NCBI GenBank assembly: GCA_948146395.1
Contig: OX411543.1
Location: 73,929,558 to 73,993,557, forward strand
Reading direction: 5' to 3'
DNA from: Fragum whitleyi
Taxonomy: Eukaryota; Mollusca; Bivalvia; Cardiida; Cardiidae
Length of the DNA: 64,000 nucleotides
Below the pieces are notes generated by a model, which was not told the DNA's origin, made no database searches, and worked only from the letters and a program-made list of their open reading frames with translations. Positions 44,001-54,393 of the stretch are shown in pieces. Position 1 is the first letter of the stretch. Each line of letters starts with the position of its first letter. The position numbers were made by a program, and so were the translations under genes.

Positions 44001-47000
44001 TTACAGCCAGATTGATGATTATCGGGCTGACCTCTACCATGATATTTATGGATTTGTTTGTTTGAAGTAGGCTTAATGCTGCTTTAAACAATTTTTCAGT
44101 CATATTGCCATGGAGCAACCCACAATGAATTTCTGATATTTCTCACTCTAGTGCATGTACTACCATTACTTCCTTTCTTTGCCTCCAGCTGCCATTCCTC
44201 TAAAGTTATTAATTATCCACCGATTGGTGGAAAGGATGTGTGCCAACTCTGGGGATCGAACCTGTGACATCCCTTAATTGAAGACTTGGAGTATGATTAG
44301 CTACCAACTGTGATATGTCGGCGGCAAAACAAATGAAATATTTTTCACAACAACTTATTTAAGGAGGGATATAATCCCATAAATACCATTCAATACATTA
44401 AATCATTAACAATAGTACAAACCCTATCTTGTTGGTACTCATTGAATTGTCTTGCCAAGATGATTCCAATGAATACCCACAAGAAAGGGTTTCATAGAGA
44501 AATAAAGATTTAAGACTGGCTCTTATCTGTACCTATGATGGTTTCAAGATACCCATAGTGCATGGTGAGTTACATTGTTAAAGATACAAGGTTTAATTAG
44601 AGGATATTGAATGTGTGGTCATTGAATACCAAATTTATTAAACGAGTCATCTATAAACAGATAAAAACGAGGCTGCGCCAAGTTTTTATCTGTTTACAGA
44701 TGAAGAGTTTAATAAATTCAGTATTTGTGGAGGAAAAATTTGTTATTTTATTTATAAAATGACCCGAAATTTGGTGAAAAAACAGGAAAATTAAGATATT
44801 TATCAATTCATATTATTCCGTGAAACATGTAACGCTGCTTGCAAAATGACGTCAGCAGATCCATTATGGCGTCATTTTTTAACCCTGTTCTTCATTCTGC
44901 GCTCATTTTCATAGTTATTCCACAAGTGTAATTATACCCATGTAATAACAACAAGAGGGCCGTTGGCCCTGGGTCGCTCACCTGAGAAAAAAGCTTCATT
45001 ACCGAGGTATGTCCATGCAACCACAGAAAAAGAGATTTTCACTTATTCAATCAGATAACATTTGAAATAATCCTTCACCCCCCCTGCTCCTCCCCTGGTC
45101 ATTATTTATTTAAGCTTTTTTCATAAAAGGTCTGTGATCAGCTAATCTATGCCAGATATACAGGGTGAGTCTGAGACTTTTAAAGTTTTCTTTAATGAGT
45201 TGATCAATCCATGTCAAATATAAAGGCTGTAAGAATTCAAAATTCTCAACAAAGCACTCCCCCTCCCCGAAGATGCTCTGCACCTGGTGAATCTACAGTC
45301 ATGATTTTAGCTAATTCAATTAATGTCCATATGCTGATCATCCATACCAATTTTCAAGTCTGTAGGACTCCTGGTTCATTAGAAGAAGTTTAAAGATTTC
45401 AAAAATGATCCAAAGTACTACCCCCTCCCCAAAACACTCAGCACCTGGTGACCCTACAGTCATGATTTCAGCTATTTTTATTAATGTCAATATATTGATC
45501 ACCCATGACAATTTTCAAATCTGTAGGGTTCCTGATCCATGAGAAGAAAAAGGTTAAAGATTTCAAAATTGATCCAAAGTACTACCCCCTCCCCCCTAAT
45601 GCTCCACATCTGGTGGCCCTACATTCATGATTTTAGATATTTTATTTAAGATCCATATGCTTATCATCCATGCCAATATTGAAGTCTGTAGGGCTCCTGG
45701 TTCATTAGAAGATGAAGGTTAAAGTTACAAAATTTTCACAAAAGTACTACACCTTCCCCCCTGGTGCTCCGCACCTGGTGGCATTACAGTCATGATTTTA
45801 GCTATTTTTATTAAGGTCTATGAGCTGATCCTCCATGCCAATTTTCAAGTCTGTAGGGCTTGTGGTTCAGAAGAAGAAGAAGGTTAAAGATTACAAAATT
45901 TTCACAAAAGTACTACCCTCTCCCCCCTGATGCTCCGCACCTGGTGAATCTACAGTCATGATTTTAGCTTTTTTTATAAAGGTCCATATGCTGATCATCC
46001 ATGCCAATATTCAAATCTGTCGGGCTCCTGGTTCATCAGAAGAAGAAGGTTAAAGATTACAAAATTTTCACAAAAGTACTACCCCCTCCCCCCTGGTGCT
46101 CCGCACCTGGCAGCCCAACAGATATGATTTTAGCTATTTCATTAAGGTCTATGAGCTGATCATCCATGCCAATTTTCAAGTCTGTAGGGCTCCTGGTCCT
46201 GAAGAAGAAGAAGCTTAAAGATTACAAAATTTACCCTAAGTACTACGCCCTCCCCCCTGGTGCAGGTCTAATTCAGGTCTATGAACTGATCATCCATGCC
46301 AAGTTTTAAGTCTGTAGGACTACTGGTTGAGAAGAAAAAGAAGATTTTCTTAAAATTTCACCTTTTGTTGCCATAGCAACCAGAGTTTTTCATGGATTTC
46401 AATTCTTTTAGCTATTTTTGAAGGGGACCACCTAAGCAACATTTCTGTAAAATTTGGTGTTAATTGGCCTAGTAGTTTAGGAGGAGATGTCATTTAAAGA
46501 AATTGTTGACGGACGCCGGACGCCGACGGACGACCGACGGACTGACGGCCGGACGCCAGACGAAAGGTGATCACACACTTCGTGCTCAGGTGAGCTAAAA
46601 TTATTCAACGGTGTTATTTCACTCCTGCCACGTAGGACATATTATAACAGATATACTGTCAACTACAATCAACAAAACTACCTCTTCCAAGTTATCATCT
46701 GGGTCTACAATCATCTCGGACACTTTTTGATAAATCACTCGAAGCTTTCGAAATATCATCGTCAGCTGTCTTAGGCTTTCTTCAATCTTTGCACGTTTTT
46801 CTTGGTATGGGTTGTTTGAACTGTTTGGTAACTAAAGGTGAAAAGCAAGAAAGATCTAAATAAGAAATAAGACATAGCTTCAGAATAGGGTTTGAAATAG
46901 ATCTACATGTACCTTCTCTTGCAAAAGTATTGGTTCATTCCCAGGAAGCATGGTCCAGAAGGTATGAATTTGTAAGAATTTGTAATGTATCCCTATTGAT

Positions 47001-50000
47001 TTTAAGTAAAAAGGCCTGAACAAACCAGTAAACAATATAGAGTCAACATTGCTTGATGGGCCACCTCTAATAAGTGACCATAATTATTATGCTACCATCA
47101 CAAAAAGTCCAGTCACAGTTTGAAAATCTCTGAAAAAATTTGTGCATTCTTTGATTTTTTTTTTTTTTTTTACTAAATCTTGTTGTAAGAACCAATAAAA
47201 TTGTCTCAATGAGTAAGAATTATTCGACATTCATATGCTAAATGACCTGTCTTATCAATCATGAAATATTGCATTAACTGACCATTCCCATAAGGTACCT
47301 CTTTTTGATGGTCCATTAAATGGTCACTAAAAACAAGTTTTACTGTACATTGAATATGTTTATGACAAAACCCTGTCTGGACATAAAACTCAAAAGAATC
47401 GTCTCATTGAGATGATTCTGATGAGAGTTTACAGCACATGACGTTTGAAAAACTCAGATGCCTGAGCAGAGATCGACACTAACTCCTGAGAGATGGACTA
47501 ACACATGAAATTAAGGAGTCCAAACTCAAAGTAAGGAGTCCGAATTTTCATAATGGGATAATATAGTGGAAAAGAAGGAATTGCTTGTTACAAGCAATTT
47601 CTTCTTTTTCACAAGTTTCTTCTTTCAAAGAAGATAGCTGTCTTTCAAATTACTGCTAGATTTACGCAATTGTTTTCTTCATTGTTTCTTCATTGTTTTT
47701 TTGTTTTTTTTTTCAAAAGTACCATTAGACTCCTAACTTGCAAAGACAAGAAGTCCCATTTAGCAAACCAGGAGTCTGAGACTCCCAGACTCCCCTGTGT
47801 CAAACCCTGGTCACTGACTGGTCTCAAAAATTGGTGGTTTTTTTTACACAAAAATTTTAATTCAGCAGTATTAGGGTAAGATAGCATGGTACATACCTGT
47901 GTAGTTTTGAACAATTTAAACAACTCCAATAATTTAGTAACTAGTTCCTGATTCGTCTCCTGGCCAAGCTTACACAGAGACAGTGTGTTGACTGATTTTA
48001 TAGGCGAGGTTATCTGTGGCTGAAACACAACAAAGAAATTTTAGCCTGCGCGTGACATTTCCAACAATTTCATGTTTGAGCGATAAAACATTGATCAATC
48101 TCGACAATCACACAATGCATGAAATTTCATCATTGGTTGATAACAGCCACTTGAGGTTCGTAATCATCTATATGGCGCCTAGTAAAGACTCTGATCAGAC
48201 TGTTCCACTGATCTGAGTCTTAACGTTGCGCACAAATGAAAATGTTGGAAATGTCATGAACAGGCTCATTTGTTTGTTTGAATGCGGATAGCCACCTGAG
48301 ATAAAGGTTAACCGAATATTTTTTTTTTTATTCAGTATCATCCCTTTTTAAGCAACTTGGATAATCAGAATTTTCAGATGTTAGCAACTTTTCCTCTACC
48401 TCAAAAACATTTATTCTTTAGCCTTAGCCCTAGATATAAAACTTGTTGGATAATCCGACCTTTGATAACAGAAACTCCAAAATAATGGCAACAAAATTTT
48501 TGCACCAGAACCGGACCTATTTTGATAGATATTGCTTAACAAGCACAGAGGTACAGAAACAAGAGCTGTCGGAGGACAGCGAAGCTCGACTATTCCTAGT
48601 GCTGGACAGTAACAGCAAATCAATATCTACATTGGAAATCAATAAAATTTAAGTCAAGAGAAAAGAATCTTTGTCTAGAGGCTGATATTTTGGTCACAGA
48701 AGCATGTGCAAAGTTTCCAAGCAATAGCTTTACTAGAATAAGAGATATGACTGATGTGCAACATTTGCACGTAAAAATTTAACCAAGAATTTCTATGTCT
48801 GAAATAGGTTAAAATTCAATGAAATTCAATGTGAGAGTAATTAATCTTTGTCTAGAAGCTGATATCATGGTAACAGAAGCATGTGTGTGGTTTCCTTATA
48901 AAAAGCCTAGGTAGAAATAGAGCTATAACAGATATACAAAATTTGCATGTAATAACTTAACCAAGATTTCTAAGTCCAAAAAGGGTTAAAATTCAATGAA
49001 ATTCAATATCAGAGTATTGAATCTTTGTCAAGAGGCTGATATTATGGTAACAGAAGCATGTGCAAAGTTTCAAAGCAATAGCTTTAGTAGAAATAGAGAT
49101 ATTACAGATAAACAACATTTGCACGTGAAAAATTAACCAAGATTTCTAAGTCCGAAAAAGGTTTAAAATTCCACTAAATTCAATATCAGAGTATTGAATC
49201 TTTGTCTAGAGGCTGAAATTATGGTCACAGAAGGATGTGCAAAGTTTCAAAGCAATAGCTTTAATATAAACAGAGATATTACAGATATACAACATTTGCA
49301 CGTAAAAACTTAACCAAGATTTCTAAGACCGAAAAAGGTTTAAATTCCACTAAATTCAATATCAGAGTATTGAATCTTTGTCTAGAGGCCGAAATTATGG
49401 TCACAGAAGGATGTGCAAAGTTTCAAAGCAATAGCTTTAATAGAAACAGAGATTTTTAACACTTGCACGTAAAAACTTAACCAAAGCATTACGCCAACGC
49501 CGACACTGACGCCGACGCCCGGGTGACTGGAATAGCCCCCCTATTCTTTGAATAGTCAAGCTAAAAAGGGAGTTACTCGAGTCTTAAATAATTATTTTCA
49601 ATTGAAACCCTATGTTGTGGGTACTCATTTGAATTGCCTCAACCAGACATTTCCAATGAGTACCCAAAAAATAGAGTTTGATGAGAGATAGCAAAATATT
49701 TAAATTTGAAATCCAAAGTACCCCTTCCATTTGTAACTCTTCAATCAGGAGGTAACATCGGGCCCAAAAATTATTAAAATACAAATTAATAAATGAGTTT
49801 TGACATTTATTTACCTGGTGACGCAAAGATTCTGAAAGTATGCTTAACATGTATATATATTTTGAAACAAACTCAAGCTTGATCAGTAAAATCTACATTT
49901 TTTTTTTTCTTGTAAATATCAATGAACAAAATAGTACTACATGCAAAATACTAAACCTCATGGCCATCTTAATTTAAATATTGGTAAAAGGCAATTCTTA

Positions 50001-50964
50001 TTTGTCATTTTATTTTACTCTCTATGATATTTTAGGTATGCAAATTTAGCATATCATACACTAAACGGATTACCACACAATCTTGCACTTATTGCACCAA
50101 AGGAAATATGCAATCTTCACTAGCAATTTTTTTCTTTTCTTGCAATAATTTTCATCTAATCTGTATGGGGTTTTTTTTATCAATTTCCATGCACTTATGA
50201 GGGAAAATCCAGAAACTTGTATAACTTTGCAGTTCTAGCTAGATCAGTGTAAAATTTGTTGAGTGTGCATTTCAGTATCTACAATGAGTATAAATCTTAT
50301 TTTTTTATTAGAAATTATATTAATTGGTCAAAAATTTTGTTACCAACTTACCATAGTAACATATGCATGCTAAGGTGAGAAAGCGTCAAAAAATAATGAA
50401 AATCTGTAACATATCTACATAAATCAAATTTAATAAATAAATTCAATCCAAGTTGAAATTTCTTAGCAGAAGTAGATTAAACCCCAATAGTTAACTTTTT
50501 GAACATAACAGTTGTTTGAATCTACAAAATTTGAAAGAAAAACCTCTTATAATTAGCAAAGAACTACCGGTATTTTGGAAAAGAATTGTAACAAGCAATG
50601 TCTTCTTTTCCATACTAGTTCCTGGCCAATACAAAATTCAGACTCCCTATTTAACTGGGACTCCATGATTTGAATAAGTTCGGTACACAACCCTGTCCTG
50701 TGTTCAGGATGACAAAACCTTGTAAATTAATTTCAAACTATACCATGCTTTGCACCCTAGTGCATAGCAATGCGGGGTATAGTTTAAAACAGTTTTTGCT
50801 GTTTCGTCATTCTGAACGCAGGGTTGATCAGTTACCTGTGTTTGTTGTGGAGGCGTTGATGTAGCTGTGGCTGATGGGAAGGACTGTTGATGGGGAAGTC
50901 CGGTGCTACCACCTGGTGGTTGCTGCTGTTGTTGAAAACCTGTACCACTCCCCTGTGACGCCAT
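37949..50964 (-). CDS. MED30: MED30, Mediator complex subunit 30 (five coding exons)
   Basis: Exons 50836-50964, 47897-48019, 46682-46831, 39843-39938 and 37949-38047, all phase 0, give 198 residues (human 178). MED30 is a metazoan subunit of the Mediator head/middle interface that links activators to RNA polymerase II (established). Residues 1-43 are Q/P/S/T-rich linker. Conserved blocks are VNTLSLCKLGQET (53-65), EKRAKIEESLRQLTMIFRKL with RVIYQK (about 95-117), and a C-terminal coiled-coil helix ending RTIIWEINTMIVMR. Each exon has a GT donor and AG acceptor. ATG at 50962-50964 is preferred by analogy with human; an in-frame ATG at 51024 would add 20 residues. A minus-strand AATAAA (37941-37946) lies three bases beyond the stop. 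Introns 3 and 4 total over 8 kb, mostly repeats. Confidence 0.93.
38104..38763. mobile_element. AGCTCACC-type element in MED30 intron 4
   Basis: Begins ACAAGAGGACCATTATGGTC and ends GCTCACCTTGAGCATGATGT followed by GCTCAGGTGAGCT. Inside are about three tandem units of some 125 bp with GACCAAGTTTCATGAAGATT, TGTGGCCTCTAGAGTG and CCTTTTCC. Same family as the fragment at 21150-21430. Confidence 0.75.
38764..39655 (-). other. MED30 intron 4, unassigned part
   Basis: Contains a partial family F MITE at about 38876-38985 (TGACCTGTCGTGAGAAAAGG, GCAGCCTGTCTAGGG). No exon signal. The plus-strand frame at 38912-39322 is hydrophobic but AT-driven, with no recognisable identity. Confidence 0.5.
39656..39726. 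repeat. Long hairpin (ATCGCTAATTTTGTTCA arms)
   Basis: AAGGGATGTAATCTAATATC and GCTAATTTTGTTCA are mirrored after GGA by TGAACAAAATTAGC and ATATAAGATTACCTCCCTT: about 34 bp per arm with three or so mismatches. No second copy recognised in the window. Confidence 0.75.
39843..39938 (-). CDS. MED30: MED30 exon 4
   Basis: Acceptor TTTGCATAG, then VLVPLIGNPVEEKNTDTDVY and KFVTEDHKQIIE, donor GAG/GTAAAC. 96 nt. Corresponds to the human region around the LIPYVEEDG motif. Confidence 0.88.
39956..42592. mobile_element. Composite AGCTCACC-type array in MED30 intron 3
   Basis: Several joined copies: ends ACAAGAGGACCATGATAGTC at 39958 and ACAAGAGGACCAAGATGGTC at 40402, and AGCTCACCTTG...GTGCTCAGGTGAGCTAAAA ends at about 41410-41450 and 42545-42590. 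Between them about ten tandem-like units carry CCAAGGGTCTTGATATGAAC, AAACTTGGTAGAGG, GATGATGCTACATACC and AAGCTGTCTGCCTTCTGG. No coding frame. The array looks built by local amplification and recombination of one element type. Confidence 0.8.
42596..43790. mobile_element. Element I with GACCTCCGCCCATAAAA tandem units, copy 2
   Basis: Begins near AAAGCCATGAATGGCTTGAG with GTCGCTCCACAGGC, holds about six units of roughly 160-180 bp (GAGAAATGACCTCCGCCCAT, GTAGACTGATAAAGGGTCAC, TTCTGAGAAAATGATTTTCA), then a GACGGACGGAC block and the end ACAATAGCCCCAGTGGCCTT. Confidence 0.8.
44050..44330 (-). mobile_element. tRNA-type SINE, minus-strand copy in MED30 intron 3
   Basis: TTTGTTTGTTTGAAGTAGGC, TTAATGCTGCTTTAAACAAT, ATTTCTGATATTTCTCACTC and GGGGATCGAACCTGTGACAT mark 3' tail, body and B box. 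A tRNA-like head with GCTACCAACTGTGATATG lies at about 44255-44325. Confidence 0.75.
44419..44482. repeat. Hairpin repeat family D, copy in MED30 intron 3
   Basis: GTTGGTACTCATTGAATTGTC is near-mirrored by AGATGATTCCAATGAATACCC. Confidence 0.6.
44635..44730. repeat. Hairpin with ATAAACAGATAAAAAC arms, copy 2
   Basis: ATAAACAGATAAAAACGAGG and CAAGTTTTTATCTGTTTACAG are the arms; GTTTAATAAATTCAGTATTT follows as in the copy at 3475-3575. Confidence 0.7.
44949..46600 (-). mobile_element. Large AGCTCACC-type element, copy 2, inverted relative to 23643
   Basis: Starts CAAGAGGGCCGTTGGCCCTG and ends CTTCGTGCTCAGGTGAGCTA, the exact reverse layout of 23643-25346, including the same series of GGTGCTCCGCACCTGG and CCATGCCAATTTTCAAGTCT units and the CGGACGCCGGACG block. 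Even long stretches are near identical, so that both copies contain the same short accidental open frame. It lies in MED30 intron 3 and ends 82 bp before exon 3. Confidence 0.85.
46682..46831 (-). CDS. MED30: MED30 exon 3
   Basis: Acceptor TTTTCACCTTTAG, 50 codons from LPNSSNNPYQEKRAKIEESL to MIVDPDDNLEE, donor GAG/GTAGTT. Contains the strongly conserved LRQLTMIFRKLRVIYQK core. Confidence 0.92.
47040..47345. mobile_element. Tigger/pogo-like MITE, copy 2
   Basis: TA then GAGTCAACATTGCTTGATGG and CCTCTAATAAGTGACCATAA at the left; AATGGTCACTAAAAACAAG and TTTTACTG then TA at the right. Same plan as 2807-3154. A T run lies at about 47155-47170. Confidence 0.7.
47386..47430. repeat. Hairpin repeat family D, copy in MED30 intron 2
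   Basis: ACTCAAAAGAATCGTCTCAT and GAGATGATTCTGATGAGAGT form the arms. Confidence 0.6.
47561..47618. repeat. Hairpin repeat family C, copy in MED30 intron 2
   Basis: GGAAAAGAAGGAATTGCTTG followed by CAAGCAATTTCTTCTTTTTC. Confidence 0.75.
47897..48019 (-). CDS. MED30: MED30 exon 2
   Basis: Acceptor TTGTGTTTCAG, 41 codons PQITSPIKSVNTLSLCKLGQ through LELFKLFKTTQ, donor CAG/GTATGT. Carries the family signature VNTLSLCKLGQET. Confidence 0.93.
48042..48269. mobile_element. MITE family P, copy 1, next to MED30 exon 2
   Basis: AGCCTGCGCGTGACATTTCC, AACAATTTCATG at the left; GCGCACAAATGAAAATGTTG and GAAATGTCATGAACAGGCTC at the right. The copy at 57441-57680 has the same ends. Its left end is 22 bp from the MED30 exon 2 boundary. 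Confidence 0.75.
48558..49566 (+). mobile_element. ACAAGAGCTGTC-type element with 177-bp tandem units
   Basis: Starts ACAAGAGCTGTCGGAGGACA and ends with GGTGACTGGAATAGCC and ATAGTCAAGCTAAA. Five copies of a unit beginning AATCTTTGTCTAGAGGCTGA start at about 48666, 48843, 49020, 49197 and 49373, 176-177 bp apart; each includes AGAAGCATGTGCAAAGTTTC and TTTGCACGTAAAAACTTAAC. The GCCGACGCCGAC-like block before the end resembles the GACGGAC block of other elements here. Non-coding. Confidence 0.85.
49610..49675. repeat. Hairpin repeat family D, copy in MED30 intron 1
   Basis: TGTTGTGGGTACTCATTTGA and ATTTCCAATGAGTACCCAA form the arms. Confidence 0.6.
49676..50695 (-). other. MED30 intron 1, AT-rich
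   Basis: Only a degraded family C hairpin at about 50571-50615 is seen. No exon signal. Confidence 0.5.
50696..50823. mobile_element. MITE family B, copy 6, next to MED30 exon 1 donor
   Basis: CCTGTGTTCAGGATGACAAA on the left and TTTCGTCATTCTGAACGCAG on the right, with ACCATGCTTTGC/GCAATGCGGGGT core. The right end is 11-12 bp from the GT of the MED30 exon 1 donor (50834-50835). Confidence 0.85.
50836..50964 (-). CDS. MED30: MED30 exon 1 (start)
   Basis: MASQGSGTGFQQQQQPPGG and on to SATATSTPPQQTQ, donor CAG/GTAACT. The five-glutamine run is encoded by CAA/CAG repeats and may vary in length. The frame stays open upstream to an ATG at 51024. Confidence 0.85.
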
Positions 50965-51310
50965 TTTTACAATCTTAATTGCTTGTCTGTATATATATTC
51001 TCCGTCTTTTGTTTGCTTTGACAAGACAGCAGCGGTTTATAATGTTGTTGTTTTTTAAATCCTTTCTGTTATTGAATTCTGTGAATCTACAAAAAATACC
51101 AACTTAACAAACTAAACCCATTTCAAAATGGTGGGAGACAAATGACAAATGTCACAATGACATTTTTCAAATGTTGAGACAATCTATCACACTGGGGGAT
51201 CAAACTCACTAATACAAGATTGATTTGAATACATTATTTTTTGGTAGTCTGATAAATGCTTGCCCAAAGATCATTCCAGTGAAATTTAGTTGATTACATC
51301 AATTATGTTC

Positions 51311-51868
51311 TGAAACAAGAGACTTATGATGGTCCTAGATTGCTCACCCAAGTCTCTTTGACCTCTGGGAGATCACATCAATTTATTAGGCAGATGTCAA
51401 CAAGGTGATCAATTCTACAAAAGATCAATACCATAAGATGTTTTAAGCAGAGGTTATGGTTGAATTTTTTCCTGCTTTGTTTCTTTTTAAAAAGGATATG
51501 CCTGGGTACAGCCCTTATTTTAACATAGGGATATGTAATGAACACACTTGAATTAAATGAAACTATTATGAAAAGTCCCTAACTTATGGGTTTCAGAACA
51601 AGTTTTTAAGATTACCCCCTTTGTGCCTATGTAAAATAGGGTGTTCAGAGCCTAAATATTACCCCATGGGCATGATATGAAAAATATTGGTAGAGGTCCA
51701 TAATATAATGTTACATACAAAATATGAAAATTGTCTGCCTTCTGGTTACAGAGAAGAAGACTTTTTTAAAAGATGTTTTTAAAAGTTCAATGACAGAGTG
51801 AGACACCTGCATGACAGACATACATTATAACAATAGCCAGCAGGCCTTTTGGCCTGTGAAGCTAAAAA
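51311..51868. mobile_element. AGCTCACC-related element, diverged
   Basis: AAACAAGAGACTTATGATGG followed by GTCCTAGATTGCTCACCC at the left and ACAATAGCCAGCAGGCC with TGTGAAGCTAAAA at the right, with one TCTGCCTTCTGGTTACAGAG unit inside. Confidence 0.65.
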
Positions 51869-53429
51869 AAAAATAAATTACCTTAAAAAATCATTGAAAG
51901 TGTGTTACATTTTTTCAGTTAAAACTTAAAGGCAATAAATAGCGGTATTTTTTTGAAGACAATACCACAAATTAAAAGTTTTAAGCTAGATTCCATGAAA
52001 AGTAGCCAGACTGATGCAGCCAAAGGAGTTGAAATGGGCATAAAAACTACTTAAAAAATTTCAAAGTACTGCTTATACCAAGGGGTTTAGGGATGAAGAT
52101 TTTGCAAGCCTGAGCCCGACAAAAGGGAGCCAGGAATCCAAAAACTATCACTAGATGTGATCATGCAAGTCCCATTGACCCTCTTTGACTCAACATCAGA
52201 AAAGCATTGAAGACTTTTAAACAGTCAGTCAAATATTGCCAAAGAAATAACAAATTAGAATAAAACACAAGTCTGCCTATATCCACAATATTGTTTATGG
52301 TATTGGTTTTATTTTATTGCTTAACTTTTGGACAGGTATCATATTATTTTTCTAAATGACATACCCTACACAATTTTAGACCATTTGAAACACTATTTCT
52401 AGATTCATTTTCCATAAATATTGATAAATGGTAAAAAATATGTTTGGTTAAAACTGAACCCTGATATTTGTTCTAACAAAAAGAAACTATCAAAATAATT
52501 ATGACAATAAAAACTGTTTAAACCATATAGATTTTTTACTATTTAAGATCCCTTACTTTTGAAGTTACTTCCACATGAATTTAATCTTTCATTGACTGGG
52601 CACATGAAGATTGATCAAACTATCTTCAATTTTGTACATGGATCTATGACAGATACCCTTGGTCTAATTAGAAGATCAACGATTTTGGTATTGCAACTTC
52701 AAGCATTCTTCATTCATTGAAAGTTTTGTACTTGTCTTTGAATTTGCCAAATCAGGAATTTTTACAAACCTGATAAACACATTTATTCAGAATGAAAAAA
52801 AAAGATATTTTCATTTGACATCTGCAAAAAGGGAAAGGAAGTATTGAACCTTAGCTAGCAAAAGAAACAAATGCATAACTTCAGTAATCTGTAAAATGTT
52901 GTATTTTAAGTATAAGGTGTTAACCCTCATCATGCTGAGCCTGGAATGTTCCTGCTTTTACAGGATACAGACAGAGTTCAGACTGCACATACTGTGCAGT
53001 CTGATCTTAGACTTTATTATCTATCTTAGACTTTATTATCTATCTTTACAAATAAAGTCATACTAGCTCTGACTCACATCTAATTGTTTACTCAAACCTA
53101 ATTGTATCAATCTATCCACTGTATCGATCAATTTACAGATTTTAGGATATTTTCTTCAAAATTCCCCCTTTCTAGTGTATACAAAAATTACTAGGCCACC
53201 AGAAACTTATAATGACTTAGATGGCAAGAAATATTAGAATGGTGCTACATTCTTGCCTTTACTTCCAAATAGAGTGGTTAGATGGTTCTTGACTAAATTT
53301 CAGCACAAAGGGTACTTCAAAAGATTTTAAAAGTGATATAAAATTACTTTTTTGGTTTTAACCTATTTATTTTACATGATCATCAATTGGGAAACAAGTT
53401 CTTACAACTTAGATTAATCCCTCTCGATT

Positions 53430-53575
53430 CTGCTTCCTGGAAAATACACCAGTACTCGCGCCGAATGTGTGGGCCAATGAAAGAACCAAGATCGATAGCT
53501 GCTCCCGGGAATCAAACTCACGACCTTTGAGTCAAGAGGCCGACGCTCTACCTCTAGACCACGGACGCCACACAA
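53430..53575 (-). mobile_element. tRNA-headed SINE fragment
   Basis: On the minus strand 53501-53572 reads GTGGTCTAGAGGTAGAGCGT and then GAGTTTGATTCCCGGGAGC, good A and B boxes of a tRNA-derived promoter, followed by body sequence shared with 25795-25935. Too degenerate in the arms to call a tRNA gene. Confidence 0.65.
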
Positions 53576-54312
53576 AAATTACTTTTTTTCTGAAATAATT
53601 ATTATCCCTAAATAACATTGCATTCAATTCATATTCAATCATCTTGTTACTAATGGGACTACATATTTATGTTTCAACATCATTTCCCACAATAAATCCA
53701 TACAATGAAGTGACTTTATAATTCAGTGAATTTAAAATAGCTGCCTACGTTTGGCATTTTTTGGTAAAATAATTGTGTTATGCATACCATTTTGTGCTTT
53801 GTGGGAAGTTAACGCATAATTACTCCTGGCAATATTTTTTAATTTATACGAGATTGGTTATCATCATTGCATTTATTCACTAATGACTGATGCAGTGGGG
53901 TACCGGGCTACACCCAGTGCTTTCAGCACTTTGACTTCAATGCAAATTTGCAAAGGATTTTATTCAGCATGACAAGGGTTATTGAAATCATAAGTTGTGT
54001 ATTATCCAGAGAAAAACTTGGGAAATCGTATCTTACTTGTAACTTATAATAGAAATTATTCACATATTTTCTTTCTTTTTCCCCCCATGCAAAATCGCAG
54101 TGTTTCGGCCTAAGAAAGAACAAGGAGATATTAATAACATGAAATATATTATGTATGAATATTCATTAATACTTGAAATAAAAATTTCAAAACCATTTTT
54201 AATTTATAAAATGAAATAACTATTAATCATTATGTGTAAAAATTGGCTAAAATTTTCATAATGCTACTTTTTTTATTATACATACTACCCATTCAATAAA
54301 TCCTCCCTTCAG

Positions 54313-54320
54313 TGACGTCA
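54313..54320. promoter_or_regulatory. CRE-type palindrome TGACGTCA
   Basis: A perfect consensus CREB/ATF site, 8 bp upstream of a well-placed ATG (AAAATGG). A site this close to the start codon would lie in the core promoter or short 5' leader. Function is inferred from the consensus only. Confidence 0.4.
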
Positions 54321-54327
54321 ATTCAAA

Positions 54328-54393
54328 ATGGCATCAAAAAAGTTCTTGAAGTTGTGCTGTGAGAAGAAATCGTCAAGTTTAGCTGGATGTTTG
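54328..54393 (+). CDS. Possible first coding exon of the IDH3B-type gene
   Basis: ATG in a good context opens MASKKFLKLCCEKKSSSLAG and CL before TTG/GTATTT, a usable donor in phase 0. The next recognised exon (59956) begins in phase 0. The basic, serine-rich, acid-poor start would suit a mitochondrial presequence, but the combined N-terminus is shorter than in human IDH3B, so an additional exon may be missing or this may belong to another transcript. Confidence 0.35.

Larger units (their letters stand above)
50965..54327. other. Interval between MED30 and the IDH3B-type gene
   Basis: Holds an element I fragment (about 51225-51310), an AGCTCACC-related element (51311-51868), a CAGACTGCACAT...TGTGCAGTCTGATC repeat with a duplicated TTAGACTTTATTATCTATCT (about 52923-53045), and a tRNA-headed SINE (53430-53575). 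The promoters of both genes should lie at its two ends. Confidence 0.6.

Noticed and set aside
50965..51024. Upstream in-frame extension of MED30 to an ATG at 51024
   Set aside because: It would add 20 lysine/tyrosine-containing residues not expected before the Q/P-rich start; kept as an alternative only.
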